This document shows, in pieces, positions 23,479 through 32,377 of a stretch of DNA of 64,000 nucleotides (position 1 is its first letter; each line of letters opens with the position of its first letter). The notes beneath the pieces were generated by a model. That model worked only from the letters and a program-made list of their open reading frames with translations. It was not told where the DNA came from and searched no databases. Source of the DNA: Chryseobacterium sp. YIM B08800 (GTDB lineage: Bacteria > Bacteroidota > Bacteroidia > Flavobacteriales > Weeksellaceae); assembly GCF_026163565.1 (NCBI RefSeq), contig NZ_JAPDKN010000003.1:62001-126000 (forward strand). The letters are read 5' to 3'. The position numbers and the translations under genes are program-made.

Positions 23479-24862
23479 CTCCTTCTTTTACTTTATAAGT
23501 TTCACCTGAGATTTTCAAGATCGATTTTAATTCTGCCTGTGCAATTACAGGGAATGTTCTTGCGTATAATAAGAATAATACAGAGAAGAATCCGATTGTA
23601 CCTAAATATACACCTACGTCAATAATGGTTGGTTTAAACATTGTCCAAGAACCAGGCAAGTAATCTCTTGAAAGGTTAATTACGATGATGTCGAAACGCT
23701 CAAACCACATACCGATGTTGATAATTAATGCAATGATAAATGTTGCAATAATATTAGTTCTGATTCTCTTAAACCAGAACAAAGCCGGAATAACAAGGTT
23801 ACAGATAATCAATGCCCAGAATGCCCACCAATAAGGTCCTACTGCAGCACCTGGAGAAAGGTATGTAAAGTCTTCATATCTTGAACCAGAATACCATCCG
23901 ATAAAATATTCAGTAGCATAAGCTACAGTTACCATACCACCTGTAAGAACGATTACGATGTTCATAATTTCGATATGATACATAGTGATGTAATCTTCCA
24001 AGTGACAAACTTTTCTAGCAATTAACAATAGTGTTTGTACCATTGCAAATCCTGAGAAGATTGCTCCAGCAACGAAGTAAGGAGGATAGATCGTAGAGTG
24101 CCATCCTTTAATAACTGAAGTTGCGAAGTCAAAAGATACCGTAGTGTGTACTGAGAATACAAGTGGAGTTGCCAAACCTGCCAATACCAAAGATACTTCT
24201 TCAAATCTCTGCCAGTGTTTTGCTTTTCCACCCCATCCGAAAGATAGTAGCGTATAGATTTTCTTAGTCCAAGGAGTTTTAGCTCTGTCTCTGATCATAG
24301 CAAAGTCAGGAATCAACCCGATAAACCAGAATACTGTTGATACAGAGAAATACGTACAGATTGCAAATACGTCCCAAAGTAGAGGAGAGTTGAAGTTAGT
24401 CCAAAGTGAACCAAATTGGTTAGGAAGAGGAAATACCCAATATCCTACCCAAACTCTACCCATGTGAATAAGCGGGAAGATTGCTGCCTGTACAACTGCG
24501 AAGATTGTCATTGCTTCCGCAGAACGGTTTACAGACATTCTCCAACGTTGTCTAAATAATAATAATACTGCTGAGATTAGGGTTCCGGCGTGACCGATAC
24601 CTACCCACCATACGAAGTTGGTAATATCCCAACCCCAGTTAATAGTTCTGTTAAGCCCCCATGCTCCAATACCTGTTCCGATAGTATAAGCGATACAGCC
24701 GAATCCGTAGATGAAAAGAACTAAGGCTGCGTATAGTGAGATCCACCATAGTTTACCTGCTCTTTCTTCGATAGGTCGTGCAATATCTTCTGTGATATCG
24801 TGATAAGTTTTGTGACCAATAATCAGAGGTTCCCTTATCGGAGCTTCGTAATGTCCTGACAT
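23465..24862 (-). CDS. actC: Alternative complex III membrane subunit ActC (NrfD-like)
   Basis: A 465-residue NrfD/PsrC family membrane protein with about ten helices, which provides the quinol oxidation site on the periplasmic side. Identified by IGTGIGAWGLNRTINWGWDI (about 62-80), WWVGIGHAGTLISAVLLLFR (about 85-105) and QWW/WWAFWALIICN near 330. It ends with the hydrophilic tail LKISGETYKVKEGDEHH, which overlaps the actD start by 14 bases. It is 25 bases after actB. No Cys or haem ligands are expected in this subunit. Confidence 0.92.
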   Translation of the reverse strand: MSGHYEAPIREPLIIGHKTYHDITEDIARPIEERAGKLWWISLYAALVLFIYGFGCIAYTIGTGIGAWGLNRTINWGWDITNFVWWVGIGHAGTLISAVLLLFRQRWRMSVNRSAEAMTIFAVVQAAIFPLIHMGRVWVGYWVFPLPNQFGSLWTNFNSPLLWDVFAICTYFSVSTVFWFIGLIPDFAMIRDRAKTPWTKKIYTLLSFGWGGKAKHWQRFEEVSLVLAGLATPLVFSVHTTVSFDFATSVIKGWHSTIYPPYFVAGAIFSGFAMVQTLLLIARKVCHLEDYITMYHIEIMNIVIVLTGGMVTVAYATEYFIGWYSGSRYEDFTYLSPGAAVGPYWWAFWALIICNLVIPALFWFKRIRTNIIATFIIALIINIGMWFERFDIIVINLSRDYLPGSWTMFKPTIIDVGVYLGTIGFFSVLFLLYARTFPVIAQAELKSILKISGETYKVKEGDEHH

Positions 24863-24887
24863 TTTTTACCTATTTATTATTTAAACT

Positions 24888-27800
24888 TTATTTTTCTACT
24901 CTATTTCTTACTTTAGCGTGATAGAACACATTTGGTTTGGTTCCGATCTCTTCAAGTAAATGATATCTTCTGTTGCTAGAATATAGTTTTCTAACTGAAG
25001 ATTCTTTGTCATTCATATCTCCAAACTGCATTGCTCCGGTAGAACATGCTGCTGCACAAGCACAAGAGTTTTGGAACTCTGCGTCTGTTACTTTTCTGTT
25101 TTCTCTCTTAGCAGTCAAAATTGTTGCCTGAGTTTCTTGAATACATAAAGAACATTTCTCCATTACCCCTCTTGTTCTTACAACAACATCAGGGTTAAGA
25201 ACCATTCTTCCAAGATCGTTATTCATGTTGAAATCGAACTTGTCATTCAAGTTATAAGTAAACCAGTTGAAACGTCTTACTTTGTACGGACAGTTGTTTG
25301 CACAATATCTTGTACCGATACATCTGTTGTAAGCCATGTGGTTTTGTCCTTGCTTACTGTGAGAAGTTGCCGCTACCGGACAAACAGTTTCACATGGAGC
25401 GTGGTTACAGTGTTGACACATTACCGGCTGGAAGATCACATCTGGATTTTCTGCTGGGTTTTCTAATGCTCCTTCAATACCAAGTATACTACTTCCGTAA
25501 AGCTCAGGCACAGCCATTCCTTCTTTAAGACCATCATAAACAGTCAATTTTTTCTCAGAAGAATAGTAACGGTCAATTCTCAACCAGAACATATCTCTCG
25601 ACATTCTGATCTCTTCTTTACCAACTACAGGAACGTTGTTTTCTGCCTGACAAGCAATAATACAAGCTCCACAACCTGTACAAGAGTTTAAGTCTACTGA
25701 TAAGTTGAAGTGAGGACCATCTGTATCATCAAAAGCATCCCAAAGGTCAATTTTACCTGCCGGAAGAGCTCCACTGATGGTGTGATATTCCAAAGGCTTG
25801 TTCCATCCTTTATGTTCGTCATCGAAAGGTACATTAATAAATTCTGCTAAAGGTACTTCTTTTGCAATTTCGTAACGTCCCATTAATGTATTCTGAAGCT
25901 GTACTCCTGCAAATTCGTGCTCTTCACCCGTTTTCTCAATTGAAACGTTTGAAATAACTAAGTTTGAACCATCAAATAAAGGATAAGCATTTACCCCAGT
26001 ATCTGCAGTAGTTCCAGAATCTTTTTTACCATATCCTAAAGCAAGACCAACTGATCCGTCTGCTTGACCCGGCTGAATGAATACTGGTACGTTTTCTATT
26101 TTTACTCCGTTTACTGTAAGATTTACAAGAGAACCATCCAACTGCATTCTTGCATTCAGACTGTTTTCAATTCCTAATCTTTCAGCATCTTTAGTAGAGA
26201 TTGTTAAGTAGTTATCCCAAGACATTCTTGTAATAGGATCTGGTAATTCTTGCAACCAAGGGTTGTTTGCCTGAGTTCCGTCTCCGATAGAAGTCTTTGT
26301 ATAAAGTACTAATTCTAAATCTGAAGCTTTAAAATTACCTAATTCTGCTACAGCTTGAGCACCGTTTCCACCAGCATAAGATAAAGTAGTTGCATTAGCA
26401 GAAGCTACAATACCGTTGTATAAAGCTTTGTTGAAAGAAGTTCCTCCTAAAATAGAAGTCGCATTAGCTTTTAGGTAATCGTAATAGTTATTTGCAGCAT
26501 TGTTTTTTCCGTTTTTCCAAACCAATAAAGATTCTTCGATCTGTCTTGATTTGTAGATTTTTTGGATAGTCGGCTGCATCAATGTATAAACTCCAGTCTG
26601 AGGTTCCATATCACCCCAAGATTCTAGCCAGTTAGCTACCGGAATTACAGCTTTCGCCGCTTTATACATTTCGTTTTTCTTATCTGTAACAGCAATTACG
26701 TAAGGAACTTTTGCCAAAGATTTTTTGAAATCCTGACCTTTATTGTTAGAATAAATTGGGTCAACGTTGTTTGTAATCAATACACCAACCTGTCCTGCAT
26801 TTACCCAACCCAAAAATTCCTGATATCTTGCTTTATCAAATTCTTTTAAGAAGTTTGCTTTACCTGTGAAAGCAACTGAACCTAATTTTTGGTTAATTAA
26901 GTGTGCTAAAACCTGCGCCGCTTTAGAACCATCAGCTAAAACAACCGCTTTGCTTCCTTTAGCCTGCAATTCTTTTACAATTTCTGTAGCAACTTTAGTT
27001 GTTGGTGCAGATCCTGTAACGATAGCGTTGTAAACTTCAATTAAAGCTTTGTTTACATCACTTGGTTTTACTCTGTATCTAGAGTCTGAGTTTGCACCGG
27101 TTAAAGACATATTAGATTCAACCTGAATGTGTCTCAACATGTTTGGTCCCGGAACTCTTGCTGCCGCGTAAGAAGTTTCTAAGCTAGCTGCATTATAATC
27201 TCCTAAGAAATCAGCCTGAAAAGCAACCACCAATTCAGATCCTTTAAGATCGTAAACAGGCAATGCTCTTTGTCCAAAAACTTCCTGAGCTGCATCTAAA
27301 GCTGCAGAGTGAGGGAAAGCATCATAAGTTACTAATTCAGCCGTAGGATATTTTGCTTTAAATTCAGCAAACAATTTTTTGAATGTAGGTGAAGCGAAAG
27401 ACTGAGATAAAAGAACAATCTTTTTACCTGCAGACTGAGCCTCGTTTAATCCTTTCAAAACGAAATCATCTACTTTATCGAAAGTTTCGTCTTTACCGTC
27501 AAGTTTAGGTTGCTTTACTTTATCGTTATCATAAAGTGAAAGTACACTTGCTTGAGCTCTTGCGTTAGTTTTACCTAAGTCTCCAGCTGCCGGGTTCGGA
27601 TCGATTTTGATAGGTCTACCTTCTCTTGTTTTTACTAAAACACTTGCGAAGTCGAAACCATCAAAATATGTTGAAGCGTAGAAATTTGGAACCCCAGGAA
27701 TAATTTCGTGTGGTTTCACTACATAAGGAATCGTTTTGATTACCGGAGCTTCACAGGCAGCCAAAGTTACTGCTGCTGTAGAGAATCCTAATAATTTTAG

Positions 27801-27956
27801 GAAATCTCTTCTAGAAGTACCGTCAGTTTTTTCGGCACTTTCTAGAAAATCTTCTACCGGAATTTCTTCTTGGAACTCTTTAAGAGCCAGCTTACCTGTT
27901 AAGGCAGGGTCTTTAAGTTCGTGAATACTTCTAAATTGTATTTTGTTTGAAGCCAT
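24888..27956 (-). CDS. actB: Alternative complex III subunit ActB (molybdopterin-type and 4x[Fe-S])
   Basis: A 1022-residue fusion of a molybdopterin-oxidoreductase-like half (about 80-700, with no Mo-ligand expected) and a ferredoxin half. The N-terminus carries a twin-arginine variant with SRRDFLKLLGFSTAAVTLAAC at about 48-68, including a lipoprotein-like cysteine. The ferredoxin half holds four cysteine clusters: CTGCGACIIACQ, CQHCNHAPCETVCP, CIGTRYCANNCPYKVRRFNW and CSLCIQET...CACAAAC (about 760-970). The pattern is that of ACIII, which moves electrons from quinol to cytochrome c without a bc1 complex. Fe-S supply would come from the suf system in this window. Confidence 0.94.
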   Translation of the reverse strand: MASNKIQFRSIHELKDPALTGKLALKEFQEEIPVEDFLESAEKTDGTSRRDFLKLLGFSTAAVTLAACEAPVIKTIPYVVKPHEIIPGVPNFYASTYFDGFDFASVLVKTREGRPIKIDPNPAAGDLGKTNARAQASVLSLYDNDKVKQPKLDGKDETFDKVDDFVLKGLNEAQSAGKKIVLLSQSFASPTFKKLFAEFKAKYPTAELVTYDAFPHSAALDAAQEVFGQRALPVYDLKGSELVVAFQADFLGDYNAASLETSYAAARVPGPNMLRHIQVESNMSLTGANSDSRYRVKPSDVNKALIEVYNAIVTGSAPTTKVATEIVKELQAKGSKAVVLADGSKAAQVLAHLINQKLGSVAFTGKANFLKEFDKARYQEFLGWVNAGQVGVLITNNVDPIYSNNKGQDFKKSLAKVPYVIAVTDKKNEMYKAAKAVIPVANWLESWGDMEPQTGVYTLMQPTIQKIYKSRQIEESLLVWKNGKNNAANNYYDYLKANATSILGGTSFNKALYNGIVASANATTLSYAGGNGAQAVAELGNFKASDLELVLYTKTSIGDGTQANNPWLQELPDPITRMSWDNYLTISTKDAERLGIENSLNARMQLDGSLVNLTVNGVKIENVPVFIQPGQADGSVGLALGYGKKDSGTTADTGVNAYPLFDGSNLVISNVSIEKTGEEHEFAGVQLQNTLMGRYEIAKEVPLAEFINVPFDDEHKGWNKPLEYHTISGALPAGKIDLWDAFDDTDGPHFNLSVDLNSCTGCGACIIACQAENNVPVVGKEEIRMSRDMFWLRIDRYYSSEKKLTVYDGLKEGMAVPELYGSSILGIEGALENPAENPDVIFQPVMCQHCNHAPCETVCPVAATSHSKQGQNHMAYNRCIGTRYCANNCPYKVRRFNWFTYNLNDKFDFNMNNDLGRMVLNPDVVVRTRGVMEKCSLCIQETQATILTAKRENRKVTDAEFQNSCACAAACSTGAMQFGDMNDKESSVRKLYSSNRRYHLLEEIGTKPNVFYHAKVRNRVEK

Positions 27957-27980
27957 TTTATACTTCTAATTTTTTAGTTA

Positions 27981-29333
27981 TTAATAATGACATTTACCAC
28001 ACTCAAGACCTCCAATTGCATCTACAGTGATTTTACCACCATCTTTCGGGTATTGCTTTTTAAGCTTTTCGTGTAGATTTTTGAAGTATTCTTTATTATA
28101 ACCGTTGTTCATATCAATTTCGGTTGTTCTGTGACATTCGATACACCATCCCATAGTGAAGTCGTTTGCCATTTGTACAACGTTCATTGTATCGATTTTT
28201 CCGTGACAAGCTTTACAAACTACGTCGATTTTGTTGTCTGGATTTTTCTTGTTGAATGAATTGATAATCGCTTGCTCACCTGCTACTACGTGTTGAGAGT
28301 GGTTGAAGTAAACGAAATCTGGCATGTTGTGGATTCTTGTCCATTCTACAGGAGTTGTTTTACCTGTGTATTGCTGTTTTGCAGGATCCCAACCTGTTGC
28401 AGCATAAATCTTCTGGATTTCTCCGTCGTAGAATGCTTTGTCTTTTCCTGGCTCAATATATTTACCGTTGTACTCAGAAATAGATCTGTGACAGTTCATA
28501 CAAACGTTCATAGAAGGTATTTCAGATACTTTACCGTATTTAGCACTTGAGTGACATAGTTGACAGTCAATTTTGTTTTCTCCAGCGTGAATTTTGTGAG
28601 AGAAGTAGATAGGTTGTTCAGGCTTATATCCTTTGTAAACACCAATCCACATGATCCAGTTCCAGATACCGTATGTTGCTAAAATAGCTAATACAGCCAA
28701 TAGACCTTTACCGATAAAGTGGTACTTTTCGTAGATTTCGCTGAAAGATTTTACTCTAGTTTCATTAAGTCCTGTAAGTTCTTCAGACTGACCTAATTTT
28801 ACTAGTTGTCTTAGTTTGATTAAGATCCAAACCAATAACCCAGCGATCGCAATAAGTGAAATGATTACAATACTTGAAGTTGTATTGTTTGCTGGTGCAG
28901 CAGTAGTTGTTTCTCCTGCAGGAGGTGTTGCTTCTTCTTTAACAGGCTCCGGAGGATTAGTTGTATATGCTAAAATATCATCAATGTCCTTATCACTAAG
29001 ATTAGGAAACTGCTGCATTACGGTTTTGTTGTGTTTCTCAAAAACCTCATTTGCATACTTGTCGCCTGAAGCTCTCAGTGCAACATTGTCTTTAATCCAC
29101 TTGTGAAGCCAGTCTGTGTCAAGTCCCTGCTCAGTTTTAAGTCTTTCTACCACACCTTTCAGTGCAGGTCCTACAACTTGTTTGTCTAAAGCGTGACATG
29201 CCGTACAGTTTGCCTTAAAAAGTTTCTCGCCATTTTTAGGATCGCCGTCTTGCCCGTAAATTGAAGCACTCGTTGATAGCAATAAACCTATCGCAATCAG
29301 CCCTTTTTTATAATGCTTTCTCCAACTAATCAT
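27981..29333 (-). CDS. actA: Alternative complex III multihaem cytochrome ActA (fused monohaem domain)
   Basis: A 450-residue c-type cytochrome with six CXXCH sites. After the signal peptide (GLIAIGLLLSTSASIYG) a class I cytochrome c domain carries CTACH (43-47) with candidate Met ligand in VMQQFP. Two hydrophobic segments follow (about 153-172 and 208-230), then the pentahaem ActA part with CQLCH, CMNCH, CKACH, CIECH and CGKCH at the very C-terminus. The N-terminal monohaem fusion is absent from the best-known ActA proteins (see findings). First gene of the operon, with a -7 box at 29380. Confidence 0.9.
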   Translation of the reverse strand: MISWRKHYKKGLIAIGLLLSTSASIYGQDGDPKNGEKLFKANCTACHALDKQVVGPALKGVVERLKTEQGLDTDWLHKWIKDNVALRASGDKYANEVFEKHNKTVMQQFPNLSDKDIDDILAYTTNPPEPVKEEATPPAGETTTAAPANNTTSSIVIISLIAIAGLLVWILIKLRQLVKLGQSEELTGLNETRVKSFSEIYEKYHFIGKGLLAVLAILATYGIWNWIMWIGVYKGYKPEQPIYFSHKIHAGENKIDCQLCHSSAKYGKVSEIPSMNVCMNCHRSISEYNGKYIEPGKDKAFYDGEIQKIYAATGWDPAKQQYTGKTTPVEWTRIHNMPDFVYFNHSQHVVAGEQAIINSFNKKNPDNKIDVVCKACHGKIDTMNVVQMANDFTMGWCIECHRTTEIDMNNGYNKEYFKNLHEKLKKQYPKDGGKITVDAIGGLECGKCHY

Positions 29334-29379
29334 TTAAATTGTCTTATGTTAGTAAATATTGAATGTGTAATCAATCCCG

Positions 29380-29387
29380 CAAAAATA
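29380..29387 (-). promoter_or_regulatory. -7 box of the act operon
   Basis: Minus-strand TATTTTTG (29387-29380), 46 bases upstream of the actA ATG. No -33 TTG at 17-23 nt. The 5' leader would be about 40 nt. Confidence 0.45.
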
Positions 29388-29470
29388 ATATTTTTAAGAA
29401 GAATTTAACGGCTTTAACAAAAGGTAAAATGTCATAATCGTTTAATTTGTAACTATTCTAAATAACTGCG

Positions 29471-29502
29471 TTTGCTGTATTTTTTAAATTATTATAACTT
29501 TG
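29471..29502 (+). promoter_or_regulatory. Promoter of the SPOR gene (complete consensus)
   Basis: TTTG at 29471-29474, a 20-nt spacer and TAACTTTG at 29495-29502, with 15 bases to the ATG at 29518. One of the clearest Bacteroidota promoters in the window. Confidence 0.8.
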
Positions 29503-29517
29503 CGGAAATAAGTTTAA

Positions 29518-30054
29518 ATGAAAAATTTCATCAAAATATTTTCGCTACTCTCTTTAATGAGTTTTTATACTCTTGAAGCACAGCAGGTTGTAAAGAAAGA
29601 TACGCTTTCCGGAACTGAGCTGACTATTACTATGGATTCTCGTATAAGTGAAGCTTTATCGGCGATTGAAGATCGTTGTGCAAAGACAACAGCAACAAAA
29701 GTTTCTTCCGGAATTGATGATGATGCTCCTGCAAAACCAACGAAAATATTTGTTCCAAGCAGAGAATTGACAAATGCTGAGATCTGTAGAAAAAATCCTA
29801 GAATATTAGGGTTTAAAATTCAGATTGCTGTTGTAAAAAGCAACGATGAAGCAAATGAAATTAAAGCTTATTTCAGAAAAAGATTTCCAAATTTAAAGGT
29901 TGAAACGGATGCTTCTTTAAGACCAAATTATAAAATTTTGGCAGGAAGTTATTTTACAAAACAAAGTGCAGCAGGCGATTTGGCGAGAGTGAAAGAGTAT
30001 TTTAAATCAGCATTGCCAATTCAGTACAGAGTTTTTTGTGCGGAAGCAAAATAA
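29518..30054 (+). CDS. SPOR domain-containing exported protein
   Basis: A 178-residue protein with a signal peptide (FIKIFSLLSLMSFYTLEAQ). Residues 105-175 form a SPOR domain: the segment GFKIQIAVVKSNDEANEIKA (start of strand 1 and helix 1), FPNLKVETDASLRPNYKILA and GSYFTKQSAAGDLARVKEYF (GxF-type motif and final helix). SPOR domains bind denuded glycan strands at division septa. The N-terminal part is poorly conserved. It is monocistronic with a full promoter and terminator. The role in division is inferred from the domain. Confidence 0.85.
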   Translation: MKNFIKIFSLLSLMSFYTLEAQQVVKKDTLSGTELTITMDSRISEALSAIEDRCAKTTATKVSSGIDDDAPAKPTKIFVPSRELTNAEICRKNPRILGFKIQIAVVKSNDEANEIKAYFRKRFPNLKVETDASLRPNYKILAGSYFTKQSAAGDLARVKEYFKSALPIQYRVFCAEAK

Positions 30055-30076
30055 AAGTTTAATTGAATAAAAAATT

Positions 30077-30106
30077 AAAAGGGTGAGAAATTTTTCTCAC
30101 CCTTTT
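30077..30106. terminator. Bidirectional terminator
   Basis: A 14-bp perfect stem (30077-30090 with 30093-30106) with a TT loop, having A-run and T-run at the ends. It closes the SPOR gene and the convergent multi-pass membrane protein gene. Confidence 0.85.
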
Positions 30107-30107
30107 T

Positions 30108-31382
30108 TTATCTGTAAAATTGATTGACAAAATCATAAAATTCCCACATTCTCATGTAATTGTTAAGCAGTAAATACACCAACATTATTCCAATGACTGA
30201 TGTGAAGAATGACATCATTTTTGGCGATTTTCTATAAGAAAAAAAGAGCCATCCTAACATGATCGGAAATGCAAAAACAAAATGTCCTCCATAAATGTAA
30301 GAAGTATGAAGTCCGAATCTGAAAACACAATGAATTAAAATGTCAACCAGTAAAGAGAGCATGATAATTTGCACCAATTTATTCTTGAAATTTCTAAAAT
30401 AACTCCATAAAACAAGCCCTAAAAGTAATCCGATGAATAAATAGGGGATAACTGAAGTGTAAACATCCATAAAAAGTGCTTTGTAATAAAAACCTTTCAT
30501 ATTGTGCTTTTCACGAATAAAAAAACTTGGAAAAAGAATACTTCCGCCGAAGAAATAAGAGTAAATCATATCCCAAGTCGGAGTAGATTTCACATTAGAA
30601 AATTTCTCGTACTGCTCTCCCGATTTTGATAGTATATTTTTGTATTTAAAATCGATTCGGTAAAGGTAAAGCAAGATAAAAGTTGTACAGGTAAGTGCTA
30701 CTCTGAAAACAGCATTCCCAAATTTTTTCCAATTTTTAAAAAGGCCTTTTTCAAATGCAATTGGGATGAAAACTTTCACAATATTTGTTACGGTTAATCC
30801 TCCAATTGTAACTCCCGCCAAAACCAAAGCTGAACCGGCAATTTTTTGATTTTTTTTAAATTTTATTGCCGTGTAATAATTAAATAAAACCAATAAAAAT
30901 AGAGTGTAAGTATAGGTTTCCGGTGTAAATGATAATAAAATATTTGTTGAAAAAACACTGAAAAAAGCAACAATCAATAGGTTTAATCCTATGGGAAGAT
31001 AGGTGATGTTTTTTAAATATTTATAGATCTGAATCAGACTTAAACTGATGGTAATATTGCTTAGCCAAGCTAATGTTAACCTAAAATTGCTTCCTGTTTT
31101 TCCATCAGAAATATAAAAAGCAAGCTCCCTAATCCAATTGAAAAAATAATAGGATAAAGGGTGTCTTTCGAAGCTTCCGCCACTCATTACAATGGCTTTA
31201 TTGTCGAAACTGAAATAGCCGTCCCAAGGAATTCTTGCATCAAAAATAATGCGGTAATGTTGCGCTAAATAAGTTCCGAATATACCATAAGTAACAAGAA
31301 AGAACACAAATAATCCTAATTCTACATAAGAAGAAGGAAAAACAATTTTGAAAAAGTTTAAAAATTTTGATTTGAATGACAC
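30108..31382 (-). CDS. Multi-pass membrane protein (DUF6080-like)
   Basis: A 424-residue protein with about eleven hydrophobic segments of transmembrane length. The segment HYRIIFDARIPWDGYFSFDN followed by SFERHPLSYYFFNWIREL, near residues 42-85, matches the conserved extracytoplasmic region I associate with DUF6080 proteins; the topology resembles GT-C glycosyltransferases. The start is placed at the GTG 31380-31382, since the longer TTG form at 31398-31400 lies within a -7 promoter box. The family match is from memory and moderate in certainty; substrate unknown. A flanking terminator on each side shows it is transcribed alone. Confidence 0.7.
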   Translation of the reverse strand: MSFKSKFLNFFKIVFPSSYVELGLFVFFLVTYGIFGTYLAQHYRIIFDARIPWDGYFSFDNKAIVMSGGSFERHPLSYYFFNWIRELAFYISDGKTGSNFRLTLAWLSNITISLSLIQIYKYLKNITYLPIGLNLLIVAFFSVFSTNILLSFTPETYTYTLFLLVLFNYYTAIKFKKNQKIAGSALVLAGVTIGGLTVTNIVKVFIPIAFEKGLFKNWKKFGNAVFRVALTCTTFILLYLYRIDFKYKNILSKSGEQYEKFSNVKSTPTWDMIYSYFFGGSILFPSFFIREKHNMKGFYYKALFMDVYTSVIPYLFIGLLLGLVLWSYFRNFKNKLVQIIMLSLLVDILIHCVFRFGLHTSYIYGGHFVFAFPIMLGWLFFSYRKSPKMMSFFTSVIGIMLVYLLLNNYMRMWEFYDFVNQFYR

Positions 31383-31397
31383 TAAATGTAATTTTTG

Positions 31398-31405
31398 CAA
31401 AAGTA
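31398..31405 (-). promoter_or_regulatory. -7 box of the multi-pass membrane protein gene
   Basis: Minus-strand TACTTTTG (31405-31398), 15 bases before the GTG start at 31382. It begins just after the terminator of the upstream gene. No -33 element seen. Confidence 0.5.
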
Positions 31406-31411
31406 AAATAA

Positions 31412-31437
31412 AAAACTCACCCTGAAAGGTGAGTTTT
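31412..31437 (-). terminator. Terminator of the T9SS cargo gene
   Basis: Stem AAAACTCACC (31412-31421) with GGTGAGTTTT (31428-31437) and a 6-nt loop, T-run on the minus strand, 22 bases past the stop. Confidence 0.75.
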
Positions 31438-31458
31438 ATAATATTGAAAAGATATTAA

Positions 31459-32310
31459 TTAATCTTTAATGATTTTTTCTGTTTTGCTGCTTCCGTCAGC
31501 AAACTCCACTTTAATTAAGTAAGTTCCTTTAGTAAATGCGCTAAGGTTTACTGTTTCAGAGCTTCCTACTGTAAGAACTTTTCCTGATAAATCTAAAACA
31601 GTTGTTGATTTTATTTTCTTATCAGTTTTGATGTTTACTTCTCCTTTTGTAGGATTGGGATATATAGTAGTTTTTGACTTTGAAGCTTCTTTAGTAGAAA
31701 GAGTCGACGCTAAAACTTGCACGTCGTCTACTGCAACAGCATCAGCATTAGCTCCAACATATTGAAATCTAATACGAACATCAGCTTGTCCTATATATGC
31801 ACTAAGACTTTTCTGAACAGCGACTGTATTGTATAAATCTGTATCTTCGTCACCATCACCATCGTCAGTAAATCCAGATTCAGTATCTTCATCCCAAAGA
31901 GTCGTCCAAGATGTTCCTCCATTGGTTGATACTTGAGCAATTAGATCTCCTGCATCACTATCAATCATGTAAGACCATCCAACAACTACGTTAAATTTTA
32001 GTACTGGACTAGCGGCGCCCACTAAACTAAATGAGGGACTTGATAAATTAGCGGTATTGGTTTGGGTAATCCAGTCAATAGATGCTGAATTATTTCCGGT
32101 AATTGTAAAGTGATCTCTAATTTCGATGTCTTGTGCAGTAGTTCCTGGAAAATTTACTGTAGATAAATTCCATTGTCTAGAAGCATTAGTGTTTGTTGTT
32201 GTCCATCCTGTTGGAGGAAATGTTGCTCCTTCAAAGTTTTCTGATAATAATGTCTGAGCATTTATTGAAAGACAAGATAAAATACCTAAGCTAAGTAAAA
32301 TTTTTTTCAT
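31459..32310 (-). CDS. Choice-of-anchor J protein with T9SS sorting domain
   Basis: A 283-residue secreted protein. Signal peptide MKKILLSLGILSCLSINAQ, then a choice-of-anchor J (MAM-like) domain from about 22 to 200 that starts SENFEGATFPPTGWTTTN and includes WTTLWDEDT and AVAVDDVQV. The last 75 residues are a type A type IX secretion sorting domain (IYPNPTKGEVNIKT, LSAFTKGTYLIKV, ending KTEKIIKD). It is exported through the T9SS and anchored or released at the surface; the ligand or substrate of the adhesin-like part is unknown. The ATG 32308-32310 is preferred to a TTG at 32328 that lies in the promoter. Confidence 0.87.
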   Translation of the reverse strand: MKKILLSLGILSCLSINAQTLLSENFEGATFPPTGWTTTNTNASRQWNLSTVNFPGTTAQDIEIRDHFTITGNNSASIDWITQTNTANLSSPSFSLVGAASPVLKFNVVVGWSYMIDSDAGDLIAQVSTNGGTSWTTLWDEDTESGFTDDGDGDEDTDLYNTVAVQKSLSAYIGQADVRIRFQYVGANADAVAVDDVQVLASTLSTKEASKSKTTIYPNPTKGEVNIKTDKKIKSTTVLDLSGKVLTVGSSETVNLSAFTKGTYLIKVEFADGSSKTEKIIKD

Positions 32311-32325
32311 GGAATTATTTTTTTT

Positions 32326-32333
32326 CAAAATTA
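32326..32333 (-). promoter_or_regulatory. -7 box of the T9SS cargo gene
   Basis: Minus-strand TAATTTTG (32333-32326), 15 bases before the ATG at 32310. It contains the alternative TTG start of the longer frame. No -33 TTG at normal spacing. Confidence 0.5.
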
Positions 32334-32377
32334 ATAAAAATAATCAAATATAAATGTAAATGTTTCACTAAATGACT

